Shown: piece by piece, positions 45,069 to 54,315 of the stretch | Numbering within the stretch: position 1 is the first letter of the stretch | Layout of the letters: each line of letters begins with the position of its first letter | Origin: Burkholderiaceae bacterium | GTDB lineage: Bacteria; Pseudomonadota; Gammaproteobacteria; Burkholderiales; Burkholderiaceae_B | Direction of reading: 5' to 3' | Length of the DNA: 64,000 bases | Assembly: GCA_020851995.1 (NCBI GenBank) | Contig: JADZBO010000158.1 | Span: 25,996-89,995, forward strand | The notes under the pieces: model-generated | Databases searched by the model: none | The model's input: only the letters and a program-made list of their open reading frames with translations | Told to the model about the DNA's origin: nothing | Translations under genes and position numbers: made by a program

Positions 45069-48000
45069 TTATGCCAGCGCGCGGAAAAGACCCCGGAGGG
45101 TATCGACGCGCGCCGAGACATCGATGCCTTTCGTTTCAACTTTGAGCTTGTCTTGGCCGGAAAACCGTATGTGGCGCTGCTTTTGAACGAGTTCGATCAG
45201 TTTGAGCGGGTCGATCGGTGCATCTTGCCGGAAATGAAGCAAGATCTGCGTATCGGTTGCGTCGATTTTCTGAATACCCAGGCGGATCGCGGCTAACCGG
45301 ATCCGGTGCGACGCGATCAGTGTGCGTGCGGCCTCGGGCAATTTCCCGAAGCGATCGATGAGTTCTTCCTGAAGCACGAGCACCTGATCTTCGTCCTGAG
45401 CACTGGACAGTCGCTTGTACAACGAGAGCCGGGCGTGAACGTCGCCGCAGTAGTCTGAGGGCAACAGCGCGGGTGCGTGCAGATTGACCTCGCAACCCGC
45501 CGAAAACGGCGCGTCAAGATCGGGTTCGACACCGGCCTTCATCGCCCGGACCGCTTCGTTCAGCATGTCGTTGTACATCGAAAAGCCGACTTCCTGGATG
45601 TTCCCGGACTGCGATTCGCCGAGAACTTCGCCGGTACCGCGGATTTCGAGATCGTGCATCGCCAGGAAAAAGCCCGAACCGAGCTCCTCCATCGACTGAA
45701 TCGCCTCCAGCCGCTTCTTGGCGTTGCTTGTCATGGCGTCTTCGCCCGGAGTCAGCAGATACGCATAGGCCTGGTGGTGCGAACGCCCGACGCGACCCCG
45801 CAACTGATGCAGCTGGGCCAACCCGAAGCGGTCGGCACGGTGGATGATGATGGTGTTTGCAGTGGGGATATCGATGCCGGTCTCGATGATCGTCGTGCAG
45901 AGCAGCACGTTGAATCTCTGTTGGTAGAAGCCCTTCATGACCTGTTCGAGATCACGCTCGCCCATCTGGCCGTGCGCGACCGCGATGCGGGCTTCGGGAA
46001 CCAGCTCTTCGAGGCGCGCGCGCCGGTTGTGAATGGTGTCGACCTCGTTGTGCAGAAAGTAGACTTGCCCGCCGCGTTTGAGTTCGCGCAGAATCGCCTC
46101 GCGCAACGTGCTGTTGTCCTCGCGTCGCACGAAAGTCTTGATGGCGAGCCGGCGCTGTGGCGCCGTCGCAATCACCGAGAAATCGCGAATGCCTTCCAGC
46201 GACATGCCAAGGGTGCGCGGTATGGGTGTCGCGGTCAGCGTGAGCACGTCGACTTCGGAGCGCAGGGCCTTGAGCGCTTCCTTCTGGCGTACACCGAAGC
46301 GATGTTCCTCATCAATGATGACCAGACCCAGTCGCTTGAAGCGCACATCCCTGGAGAGGATCTTGTGGGTGCCGATCACGATGTCCACTGTGCCTGTATT
46401 GATCCCCTCGACGGCCGTGGCGATTTCCTTTGCGGAGCGAAAACGCGACAGCTCGACCACCTTGACAGGCCAGTCTGCGAACCGGTCGGAAAACGTTTGC
46501 GCGTGTTGCTCTGCCAACAGGGTCGTGGGACACAACAGGGCTACCTGCAAGCCGTTGGCGATGGCGAGGAATGCGGCGCGAAGCGCCACTTCAGTCTTGC
46601 CGAATCCGACGTCGCCGCAGACCAGTCTGTCCATCGGTTTGCCGGAGGTCATGTCGGCAAGAACGCACTCGATAGCAGCTGCCTGGTCGGCGGTCTCTTC
46701 AAAGCCGAAACCCTCGGCAAACAACTCATAGTCGCCGAGCGGCAGCTTGAAGGCGAAACCCTCGCGCGCTGCCCGCTTGGCGTAAAGATCAAGCAGTTCA
46801 GCCGCGGTGTCGCGCACTTGTTGTGCTGCGCGCTTTCGGGCTTTGTCCCACTGGCCCGAGCCGAGCTGATGCAACGGTGCGGAATCCGGATCAGCGCCGC
46901 TGTAGCGGGCGATGACATGCAACTGGGAGACCGGTACGTAGAGCGTACTCTTGCCGGCGTATTCGAGATGGAGAAACTCCATGTCGCCATCGCCCATGTC
47001 CATGTTGACAAGGCCGTGGTAACGGCCGATCCCGTGCTGGGCGTGGACGACAGGATCGCCTTCGCGCAGCTCCGAGAGATCGCGGATCATGGCTTCGACG
47101 TTGCTGGCGCGCTCCTGCGTGCGCCGACCCCGACGTGCCGTGCCGCTTGAATGACCAGGGTAGAGATCGCTCTCGGTCAGGAAAACGAGACGCCCGGCCG
47201 GCACCGCAAAGCCAGCGTCCAGACCGCCCACGGTGATCGCAAACCTGGCGAAGCCGTCGAGAAACTCCGTGAGTGACTCGCTCGCGGAATCGGGCTGCAA
47301 TCCGTGCTCCGACAGCATCTGCAGGATTGTTTCGCGTCGCCCGTGCGAATCGGCGCACAGCACCACCCGCTCCGCATCCTGGCGCCCGAGCACGGCGCGC
47401 AACCGGGCGAGCGGGTCGTCCGCGCGGCGGGACACCGCCACATCGGGTGCGCGCAGGATGTCAGGGTGATCGCCTTCGCCAGTCAGGGCGAGACGACCAA
47501 AGGGCTTGAGCCTTTCAAAGAGCGACTCGGCCGATAGAAAAAGCGCTTCAGGCGCAAGCACCGGGCGCTCACGATCGGCATTGAGAAACTTGTAACGGCT
47601 TGCCGTATCCTGCCGGAATCGTTGCATCGCGTCATCGATGTCGCCGATCGTGACCATGGCGGTCTCAGGCGCAAGGTAATCGAACAGCGTCGCCGTGGAT
47701 TCGAAGAACAGCGGGAGGTAATACTCCACGCCGGCGAACGGAATTCCGTTGCCAATGTCCCGGTAAGGCAGTGCGCGGGAAGGATCGCCCTCGAAAACTT
47801 CGCGGAATGTGGCTCTGAAGTGGTTGCGCGCGGCCTCATCCATGGGGAATTCGCGTCCGGGCAGCAACTGCACTGTGTTCACCGGGTACAGACTGCGCTG
47901 GGTGTCGATGTCGAAGGCGCGGATCGACTCGATTTCGTCATCGAAGAGATCGATCCGGTAGGGGACCACAGACCCCATGGGGAACAAGTCGATCAGACTG

Positions 48001-48512
48001 CCGCGCACGCAGAATTCGCCAGGGGCAGTCACTTGCGAGACGTGGGCGTAATTTGCCAGCGTGAGCTGGCGCCGCAGGGCGGCCTCGTCCAGACGATCCT
48101 TCTGGCGAAACGAGAACGTGTAGGCGGCCAGAAAGCTTGGCGGTGCCAGACGGTAGAGCGCTGTGGTGACCGGAACGGTCAGCACGTCGACCTCGTTTTG
48201 CATCAGGGCGTGAAGAGTGCGCAGTCGCTCGGAAATCAGGTCCTGGTGAGGCGAAAACGCATCGTAGGGGAGTGTTTCCCAATCCGGCAGGGGGCGTACC
48301 CGGAGATCAGGCGCGAAAAGCGGAATTTCGTCTGCCAGGCGTTGCGCCCGCAGCGGGTCGGCGGTCACGATGACCAGCGGCCTGCCTGCCGCGCGCGCGA
48401 GTTGCGCCAGCAGCCAGCCGTCGCCAGAACCCGGGGGGCAGGGGTGGGAGTGTCTTAAGCCAGGCTTGATTGCGCCAAGCAGCGCGGAGACCTGGGTTAG
48501 TGCAGCCGACAT
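45069..48512 (-). CDS. mfd: Transcription-repair coupling factor Mfd
   Basis: Mfd removes RNA polymerase stalled at lesions and recruits UvrA. The 1147-residue protein has the full domain set. An N-terminal UvrB-like module is followed by the CarD-like RNA polymerase interaction domain near residue 490 (LREGDPVVHAQHGIGRYHGL) and the translocase motor. The motor has Walker A CGDVGFGKTEVALRAAF near residue 632, DEEHRFGVRQKE and LTLTATPIPRTLGMSL. The C-terminal regulatory TRCF domain is also present. Length matches E. coli Mfd. The gene is divergent from ispD with 41 bases between starts. Confidence 0.98.
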   Translation of the reverse strand: MSAALTQVSALLGAIKPGLRHSHPCPPGSGDGWLLAQLARAAGRPLVIVTADPLRAQRLADEIPLFAPDLRVRPLPDWETLPYDAFSPHQDLISERLRTLHALMQNEVDVLTVPVTTALYRLAPPSFLAAYTFSFRQKDRLDEAALRRQLTLANYAHVSQVTAPGEFCVRGSLIDLFPMGSVVPYRIDLFDDEIESIRAFDIDTQRSLYPVNTVQLLPGREFPMDEAARNHFRATFREVFEGDPSRALPYRDIGNGIPFAGVEYYLPLFFESTATLFDYLAPETAMVTIGDIDDAMQRFRQDTASRYKFLNADRERPVLAPEALFLSAESLFERLKPFGRLALTGEGDHPDILRAPDVAVSRRADDPLARLRAVLGRQDAERVVLCADSHGRRETILQMLSEHGLQPDSASESLTEFLDGFARFAITVGGLDAGFAVPAGRLVFLTESDLYPGHSSGTARRGRRTQERASNVEAMIRDLSELREGDPVVHAQHGIGRYHGLVNMDMGDGDMEFLHLEYAGKSTLYVPVSQLHVIARYSGADPDSAPLHQLGSGQWDKARKRAAQQVRDTAAELLDLYAKRAAREGFAFKLPLGDYELFAEGFGFEETADQAAAIECVLADMTSGKPMDRLVCGDVGFGKTEVALRAAFLAIANGLQVALLCPTTLLAEQHAQTFSDRFADWPVKVVELSRFRSAKEIATAVEGINTGTVDIVIGTHKILSRDVRFKRLGLVIIDEEHRFGVRQKEALKALRSEVDVLTLTATPIPRTLGMSLEGIRDFSVIATAPQRRLAIKTFVRREDNSTLREAILRELKRGGQVYFLHNEVDTIHNRRARLEELVPEARIAVAHGQMGERDLEQVMKGFYQQRFNVLLCTTIIETGIDIPTANTIIIHRADRFGLAQLHQLRGRVGRSHHQAYAYLLTPGEDAMTSNAKKRLEAIQSMEELGSGFFLAMHDLEIRGTGEVLGESQSGNIQEVGFSMYNDMLNEAVRAMKAGVEPDLDAPFSAGCEVNLHAPALLPSDYCGDVHARLSLYKRLSSAQDEDQVLVLQEELIDRFGKLPEAARTLIASHRIRLAAIRLGIQKIDATDTQILLHFRQDAPIDPLKLIELVQKQRHIRFSGQDKLKVETKGIDVSARVDTLRGLFRALA

Positions 48513-48553
48513 GAAAATAACGCCAAACGAAACCGTGATTATAAAATGACGCC

Positions 48554-49315
48554 GTGATCAATTCTTCTGCTTCTGTTGCGCGTCTTGTCGCGTTGGTTCC
48601 GGCTGCGGGAATCGGCGCGCGCGCGGCCGCCCCGGATTCTGCGCCGCTGGCCAAGCAATATCGCCTGATTGCGGGTCAGCCGCTGCTGTGGCACGCCGTC
48701 AACGCCTTGCTGCGCGATCCACGGATCGACGAGGTGCGCGTAGCGGTCGCCGCGGGCGACACGGCCGCGGCGGGGGTACTCAAAGGGTTGCCGCGCACCG
48801 TGATCCGTCCGTGCGGCGGGGCCACGCGTGCCGAAACTGTGCTTCAGGCGCTTCAGGACGCCAGCCTCGACCGCCATGACTGGGTTCTGGTGCACGACGC
48901 GGCGCGGCCCGGTTTGCCAGCCGATGCGCTTGCGCGGCTGATTGATGCCTGCCAGAACCATTCGACCGGTGGCTTGCTGGCCCTGCCAATCGCCGATACG
49001 ATCAAAAAGGCCAGCGCGTGTACTCAAGATCGCCAAAAATCTGAGATTCACGCCGGGGACGATCATGCGCTGGCTGACTGCGTGGAGTCGACTGTTTCGC
49101 GCACGGGTCTCTGGGCCGCCCAGACGCCACAAATGTTCAGGGCGCAAGCACTGGGCGATGCGCTTGAAAGCGCACTCGCGCTCGGGCTCGAGATCACCGA
49201 TGAAGCGTCGGCAATCGAGGCGACCGGTGCGAAGCCGCTGCTGGTTCGGGGGTCTTCCCGCAATGCCAAGGTCACTTGGCCAGAGGATTTTGAATGGGTG
49301 GGGTCTTGGCTATGA
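48554..49315 (+). CDS. ispD: 2-C-methyl-D-erythritol 4-phosphate cytidylyltransferase IspD
   Basis: IspD transfers CMP to methylerythritol phosphate in the non-mevalonate isoprenoid pathway. The nucleotide loop is [26 protein letters not shown] near residue 11; [22 protein letters not shown] and [10 protein letters not shown] follow. The start is a GTG. The segment between ADTIKKAS and STVSRTGLW holds an insertion of about 20 residues ([18 protein letters not shown]) compared with the E. coli protein as I remember it. It overlaps ispF by four bases, the usual pairing. Confidence 0.95.
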   Translation: MINSSASVARLVALVPAAGIGARAAAPDSAPLAKQYRLIAGQPLLWHAVNALLRDPRIDEVRVAVAAGDTAAAGVLKGLPRTVIRPCGGATRAETVLQALQDASLDRHDWVLVHDAARPGLPADALARLIDACQNHSTGGLLALPIADTIKKASACTQDRQKSEIHAGDDHALADCVESTVSRTGLWAAQTPQMFRAQALGDALESALALGLEITDEASAIEATGAKPLLVRGSSRNAKVTWPEDFEWVGSWL

Positions 49316-49827
49316 GCCAGTTTCCGTACAGGGTGGGGCAAGGGTTTGATGTGCACGCGCTGGTGGAGGGAAGGCCGCTGATCATCGGCGGAGTCACGAT
49401 TCCCCATGCTCTTGGTTTGCAGGGTCACTCGGACGCCGATGTCCTGTTGCATGCGATTACTGATGCCGTCCTTGGCGCCGCGGGCCTGGGTGACATTGGC
49501 CGGCATTTTCCGGAGACCGATCCGCGCTTTCGCGGTGCCGACAGCCGCGCCTTGCTACGCGAGGCGGTGGCCCGGGTCCGCCAGGCGGGCTGGGAGGTTG
49601 GCAATATCGATGCCACGGTGCATGCGCAGGCCCCTAAAATCGGACCGCATGCCCCGGCCATGGTGGCCAATATCGCGCAGGATCTGGGTGTGCAGCCCGA
49701 TGCCGTGAATATCAAGGCAAAAACCAACGAGCGCCTGGGACACCTGGGACGCGGTGAAGGGATCGCCGCGACCGCCGTAGCGATGATCGCCAGGATTACG
49801 CTACCCAATCACTCGGACGGCGCCTGA
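49312..49827 (+). CDS. ispF: 2-C-methyl-D-erythritol 2,4-cyclodiphosphate synthase IspF
   Basis: IspF cyclises the CDP intermediate with release of CMP. The start is ATG 49312 ([17 protein letters not shown]), coupled to the ispD stop. The zinc ligands are in GFDVHAL and [39 protein letters not shown]. The C-terminal [26 protein letters not shown] is the hallmark. 171 residues; converges with the histidine kinase gene. Confidence 0.97.
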   Translation: MSQFPYRVGQGFDVHALVEGRPLIIGGVTIPHALGLQGHSDADVLLHAITDAVLGAAGLGDIGRHFPETDPRFRGADSRALLREAVARVRQAGWEVGNIDATVHAQAPKIGPHAPAMVANIAQDLGVQPDAVNIKAKTNERLGHLGRGEGIAATAVAMIARITLPNHSDGA

Positions 49828-49861
49828 TCTTGGCCAGCAAAAGTCGGTGTTGCGCGCCGCG

Positions 49862-51289
49862 TCAAGTGGTGGCGCGCGGCACAGTGATCCGAACGGTCAA
49901 GCCTCCACCGGGCCTGGGCGTCAGTTCGACCCGTCCGTCCACCTGGCGCAGCAAGCGTTCGACGATCGCCAGGCCCAGCCCCGCGCCATCACCGCCGGTG
50001 CGGGCAGTGCTACCGCGCGAAAATGGCCGCAGCAGGCGCTCGGTTTCGGCGGGCTTCACGCCGGGTCCGCGATCGGAGACTTCAAGGATCAGTTTGTCGC
50101 CCGCGGGTTGAAGCGAAACCGTAATCTGCGCATGTCCGTTTGCGGCTACGCCGTAGCGCCGGGCGTTTTCAATCAAATTGACCACGATGCGTTTGAAATC
50201 GAGCGCGTCGATGCAGGCATGCAGATCCGGCGCGATGGACGAATCGAGCGATCCTCCCAGGGATTCCGTGTGGCTGCGCTCGCGCGCCATGACGTCGTAC
50301 AGGATCGTGGATACATCAATCGGAATTTTTGGGGCTGCTCCCGCAGGCCGCGCGTAATCGACGAGCTGGCCAATGCAGTGATCGATCTGTGCCAGATCCT
50401 GGTCGATCGCTTGCCGTGCGTCATCGGCCATGCTGCTCATTTCAATTTCGAGCCGCATGCGGGTCAGGGGGGTGCGCAGATCGTGCGAAAGCCCGGCCAG
50501 CATCAGTGCGCGTTCGGCGTCTGTTTGCCGCAATTCGTGTGCCATGCGGTTGAAACTCGCGTTGAGTTCCCGAATCTCGCGCGCGCCGCTTTCAGGCAAT
50601 GGGGGCACGATCGCGCCGCGCGTCAGTAACTGCGCCGACCTGGCCAGCCGGGCCAACGGGCGGTTGATGTAGGCCACGCTGATTCCCGCACCCAGCAGAG
50701 AAAGCAGCAAGGCGGCAGCGCCCCAGCCAAGCCATTCGATTCCGCCGGTCAGCCCGACTTCCTGACGTTCGAACATCAGCCAGTACTTTTCGTCGTCAAT
50801 ACGAAAACTGACCCAGAACCCGGATTGATCGTCGACTTCCCAGGCCAGCACGGTTTCCTGGCCCAGCAGATCGCGCAACTGGGCGGCGACCTGCTGCCAG
50901 TATTCTTCGTCCGGCAGCGAGGCGACCAGATCTTCAGCCGTGCGCGGATAAACCTGAAGTCCTTCGCGGGAGGCCAGTTCCATGAGCACGCTGGGACGTT
51001 CGGAAGTCGATGAGTAGGCGAGCGCGGCGCGCGTGAGGTTGACCGAGGTGGCGACGCGCTTGCTCATCTGGGTTGCCCGCGGACCCATTTCCATGCTGAT
51101 GAAGACCTGAAGCCAGGCCGCCAGGCTGGCCATCATCAACGCCGACAGCAACAGGAAGGTTCGGGTGAACAAACCCATCTCTGACCATGTGCGCGTCACA
51201 TGGCCGAGCAGGACTCTCCAAAGTCGCCTTTCAGCGCGTTCCCGGTTTGGCGATGGCCGCTTAGCCGCCGCCATCCGGAACAAAGACAT
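49862..51289 (-). CDS. Sensor histidine kinase (EnvZ/RisS-like)
   Basis: The 475-residue sensor has a first membrane helix (LFTRTFLLLSALMMASLAAWLQVFI), a periplasmic domain of about 120 residues, a second helix (WLGWGAAALLLSLLGAGISVAYI) and a HAMP segment (INRPLARLARSAQLLTRG). The H-box is AGLSHDLRTPLTRMRLE near residue 271, then N-box NLIENARRYG and the G-boxes DRGPGV and GGDGAGLGLAI. This is the EnvZ class; Bordetella RisS is the likely counterpart. It overlaps the response regulator gene by 29 bases. The signal sensed is unknown (osmotic or acid stress in relatives). Confidence 0.92.
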   Translation of the reverse strand: MSLFRMAAAKRPSPNRERAERRLWRVLLGHVTRTWSEMGLFTRTFLLLSALMMASLAAWLQVFISMEMGPRATQMSKRVATSVNLTRAALAYSSTSERPSVLMELASREGLQVYPRTAEDLVASLPDEEYWQQVAAQLRDLLGQETVLAWEVDDQSGFWVSFRIDDEKYWLMFERQEVGLTGGIEWLGWGAAALLLSLLGAGISVAYINRPLARLARSAQLLTRGAIVPPLPESGAREIRELNASFNRMAHELRQTDAERALMLAGLSHDLRTPLTRMRLEIEMSSMADDARQAIDQDLAQIDHCIGQLVDYARPAGAAPKIPIDVSTILYDVMARERSHTESLGGSLDSSIAPDLHACIDALDFKRIVVNLIENARRYGVAANGHAQITVSLQPAGDKLILEVSDRGPGVKPAETERLLRPFSRGSTARTGGDGAGLGLAIVERLLRQVDGRVELTPRPGGGLTVRITVPRATT

Positions 51290-51995
51290 ACCCTAGCCCC
51301 CACACGGTCTGGATATAGACAGGTTTTGAAGGGTTGACTTCAACCAGTTTGCGCAGGCGGGAGATCTGGACGTCCAGACTGCGGTCGAACGCTTCGTATT
51401 CGCGCCCGCGGGCGAGTTCCATGAGTTTATCGCGGGAGAGCGGAACCCGGGGATGGCGGGCAAAGACCTTGAGTACCGAAAATTCCCCGGTGGTGATGCC
51501 GATGGGTTCGTCGCCGCGGGACAGCGTGCGTGTGGCGAGATTCAGCGTGTAGGGCCCGAAGTTGATCGATTCATTGTCCTGGCTTGGAGCACCCGGGTGT
51601 TCGTCGGCGCCGCGGCGCCGCAGGATTGCGTTGATGCGCGCCAGGAGTTCCCGGGGATTGAAGGGTTTGGACAGGTAGTCATCCGCGCCCATCTCGAGTC
51701 CGATGATCCGATCGACTTCCTCGCCCTTGGCCGTCAGCATGATGATGGGCGTGTTGTCATGATTGCCGCGCAGCCGCCTGCAGATAGAGAGGCCGTCTTC
51801 GCCAGGCAGCATCAGATCGAGCACCAGCAGGTCGATATGCTCGCGCTGCCAGACCTTGGCCATCTCTTTGGCGTCCTCGGCAACAAAAACGCTGAAACCC
51901 TGTTCGGTCAGGTAGCGGCGAAGGAGATCGCGCAGGCGGGGATCGTCATCGACGACCAGGATTTTCCTAAGTGAAGGTGAGTTCGTCGTATTCAT
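51261..51995 (-). CDS. OmpR-family response regulator (OmpR/RisA-like)
   Basis: The 244-residue regulator starts at ATG 51995 (MNTTNSPSLRKILVVDDDP). The receiver domain has the acidic pair in VVDDDPRL, the phosphoacceptor Asp in HIDLLVLDLMLPGEDG near residue 64, Thr in IIMLTAKG and Lys in DDYLSKPFNPREL. The C-terminal winged helix (residues 145-240) includes TTGEFSVLKVF, DRSLDVQISRLRKLVE and YIQTVWGLGYVFVP. It is upstream of and overlaps its kinase gene. In relatives such pairs control envelope and virulence genes; the porin in this window is a possible target by analogy only. Confidence 0.94.
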   Translation of the reverse strand: MNTTNSPSLRKILVVDDDPRLRDLLRRYLTEQGFSVFVAEDAKEMAKVWQREHIDLLVLDLMLPGEDGLSICRRLRGNHDNTPIIMLTAKGEEVDRIIGLEMGADDYLSKPFNPRELLARINAILRRRGADEHPGAPSQDNESINFGPYTLNLATRTLSRGDEPIGITTGEFSVLKVFARHPRVPLSRDKLMELARGREYEAFDRSLDVQISRLRKLVEVNPSKPVYIQTVWGLGYVFVPDGGG

Positions 51996-52184
51996 GCCCA
52001 AAATGTAACAGCCTCTCACGGCCAATTTCCCTCAACTTCACATGGAATTACAAATACGCGGCGGGATTTAATGATTTGTAACAATTGAGCGCCCGGATCC
52101 GGATGAAACGAGGCGCCAGGTGCGCATAAATCGTACTTTCGGCTGGTGAGCTCACTTGGCGGCATGTTCATTACAATTCCGCTT

Positions 52185-53405
52185 ATGCCCCGAATCCTGT
52201 CGTTTGAAACGTCAACCACCACCTGCGGTATTGCCCTGATCTCGGAAATCGATGGGGAGATCGGGATTTCCCGGCGCGCCATCGAGGGCGTTGCGGGACA
52301 TGCCGAGCATCTGTTGCCGATGGCCACTGAAGTCCTGGCGCTGGCTGGCGCCAGCATGGCACAGATCGACGCTGTGGCGTTTGGCCAGGGACCCGGGGCG
52401 TTCACCGGGTTGCGGCTTGCCTGCGGCGCGGCTCAGGGAATCGGTCTCGCGCTCGGCCTCCCGCTGATTCCAGTCGGGGCGCTACCGGCGGTCGCGGCGG
52501 CAGCCTCGGCCCGTCACACGGATTGCCTCGTGCTGCCCGCGCTGGATGCCAGGATGCAGGAAATGTACCTCGGCGCCTGCGCCATCGATGCGGGCGGCGG
52601 TCTGGTCACGGTGGCTCCGCCGGTGCTGATCGATGCCGCACACGCGATCGATTTTGTCGCTGAGCGCTTGCCGTTGTGGCGCAAGGCCAGTGGTGATCCG
52701 TCGGTTGTCGTGGCGATCGGTGAGGGCTGGAAGCTGGTGGCGCAGGCCGGGTTAATCGCATCGGGTCTGCTGGTCGATGACCTCGAGGCCAGGCCGACAG
52801 TCGACTGGGTAGCCCGTTTGGCTCTGCATGCTTGGGCGCGTGGCGAGACGGTTGCGCCGGAGCATGCCGCGCCTTTCTATTTGCGCGACAAAGTTGCCTT
52901 CACGACTGCAGAGCGCGAGGCCGGAGAGGGGGGCAACCCGCGCGCCCGGGCCCACGCGGGCGTCGCGGTTTTGCGCATGACGGCTGCAGATCTGCCAGAG
53001 GTGGTCGAGCTTGAAAGGCAAGTGCAATCGTTTCCCTGGACCCCGCGTAACTTCGCGGACGCGCTTGAGGCGGGTTACGAAGCCTGGTGCCTGCGCGCGG
53101 GTGACCGGCTGGTCGGATTTTGCGTTGCGATGATGGCGCCGGATGTGGCGCATGTGCTCGTGATTGCCGTCGCCCGGGATGAGCAGCGCAGGGGGCATGG
53201 CGTGTTGCTGCTCGAACAGGTCGCCATTTGCGCGCGCACCCGTTCGATCGAGGCCATTTTGCTCGAGGTTCGGCGCTCCAACGAGAGCGCCAGGGCCTTT
53301 TACGAGGCGCAAGGGTTTGAGACGATCGGTACCCGGCGGGATTATTATCCCTTTGGCCAAGGTCAGCGGGAAGACGCCCTTGTGCTCAGGAAATCGACGA
53401 TATGA
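52185..53405 (+). CDS. TsaB-RimI fusion protein
   Basis: One ORF of 406 residues joins two enzymes. Residues 1 to about 245 are TsaB, the partner of TsaD in making threonylcarbamoyl-adenosine in tRNA (ILSFETSTTTCGIAL, GHAEHLLPMATEVLA, GQGPGAFTGLRLACGAAQGI). Residues 260-406 are RimI, a GNAT acetyltransferase for the N-terminal Ala of ribosomal protein S18. Its acetyl-CoA loop is AVARDEQRRGHGVLLLEQV, followed by EVRRSNESARAFYEAQGFETIGTRRDYY. The start is taken at ATG 52185 (MPRILSFE); the track start 13 codons upstream is less likely. The two genes are adjacent in many bacteria. Confidence 0.93.
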   Translation: MPRILSFETSTTTCGIALISEIDGEIGISRRAIEGVAGHAEHLLPMATEVLALAGASMAQIDAVAFGQGPGAFTGLRLACGAAQGIGLALGLPLIPVGALPAVAAAASARHTDCLVLPALDARMQEMYLGACAIDAGGGLVTVAPPVLIDAAHAIDFVAERLPLWRKASGDPSVVVAIGEGWKLVAQAGLIASGLLVDDLEARPTVDWVARLALHAWARGETVAPEHAAPFYLRDKVAFTTAEREAGEGGNPRARAHAGVAVLRMTAADLPEVVELERQVQSFPWTPRNFADALEAGYEAWCLRAGDRLVGFCVAMMAPDVAHVLVIAVARDEQRRGHGVLLLEQVAICARTRSIEAILLEVRRSNESARAFYEAQGFETIGTRRDYYPFGQGQREDALVLRKSTI

Positions 53406-53415
53406 CTGCAACCCC

Positions 53416-54303
53416 ATGAATGCCCAACCGGATTCAACCTCCCTGCGTTGCTCGCCGCTGCAGCTTGCCTGGCTGCAGGAATTGGGTATTGAAAAGCCCT
53501 GGCTGCCGGCAGGTGCTTCTGGTCTTCAGCCTCCGTCTCGGCGCGCGTCTGATGCGCAGCACCCGGCAGCTCTTGAGGCGCAGGTGCATGCCCAGCCGCC
53601 TGAGCCTGGGACAACGCGCCAGCCGACGCCTTCGCCGGCGCCGGCGCCCATGCTGCGTGTTTCACGCCCCCCCGTTGCAGACGCAGGTCCGCCCGTCACC
53701 GCGGAGCTCCCAACGCGCGCGATTGCAGCGGCGGCCACCGACATGAATGCGCTGGGCGCCGCAATTCGTGCCTGCGCAGGGTGCGGTCTATGCAAATCAA
53801 GGCATCAGGTGGTCGTTGGTGAAGGGGTCGACAGCCCCGCCATCATGGTCATCGGAGAAGCGCCCGGTGAGCAGGAAGACCGTCAGGGTCTGCCATTCGT
53901 GGGGCGCTCAGGCCTGTTGCTGGACAACATGCTCGCGACCATTGGCGCAAGCCGCGGCAGCAACGTCTACGTGGCGAATGCCATCAAGTGCAGACCTCCC
54001 GGCAACCGCAATCCGCGCCCCGAGGAGTCAGCGGCCTGTCATCCCTTTCTGATGCGGCAAATCGCGTTGGTGAACCCGCGGACGATTCTCGTGCTCGGGC
54101 GGGTAGCGGCTCAGGCTGTACTGTCGACTGACTCGAGCCTGCAGTCGCTCAGAGGGCGACCGCTGTCGTTCGATGCAGCGGGCAGGCAGATCCCGGTGGT
54201 GGTGAGCTACCACCCTGCCTACCTGCTGAGGCGTCCCACGGAAAAGGCTGCAGCCTGGGAAGACTTGCAGCGCGCGCGCGCCATCGCGGCAATCGGAGAC
54301 TAG
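53416..54303 (+). CDS. Uracil-DNA glycosylase, family 4 (iron-sulfur type), with Pro/Ala-rich N-terminus
   Basis: The enzyme removes uracil from DNA. From about residue 110 the domain shows CAGCGLCKSRHQVVVGEG (two cluster Cys), VIGEAPGEQEDRQGLPFVGRSG (motif A), NAIKCRPPGNRNPRPEE with the next Cys, ACHPF (fourth Cys), and SYHPAYLLRRP (motif B). These fit the family-4 thermostable type. The first 109 residues are low-complexity and Pro/Ala-rich and carry a short conserved-looking start (LAWLQELGIEKPWLP). The start is ATG 53416, 10 bases past the tsaB-rimI stop, so the two are probably co-transcribed. Confidence 0.92.
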   Translation: MNAQPDSTSLRCSPLQLAWLQELGIEKPWLPAGASGLQPPSRRASDAQHPAALEAQVHAQPPEPGTTRQPTPSPAPAPMLRVSRPPVADAGPPVTAELPTRAIAAAATDMNALGAAIRACAGCGLCKSRHQVVVGEGVDSPAIMVIGEAPGEQEDRQGLPFVGRSGLLLDNMLATIGASRGSNVYVANAIKCRPPGNRNPRPEESAACHPFLMRQIALVNPRTILVLGRVAAQAVLSTDSSLQSLRGRPLSFDAAGRQIPVVVSYHPAYLLRRPTEKAAAWEDLQRARAIAAIGD

Positions 54304-54315
54304 TACGCCAGGGGC

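Noticed and set aside
45477-47150. 557-codon ORF antisense to mfd
   Set aside because: Shadow of mfd; composition (His, Arg, Gly-rich) and lack of a ribosome site argue against coding.
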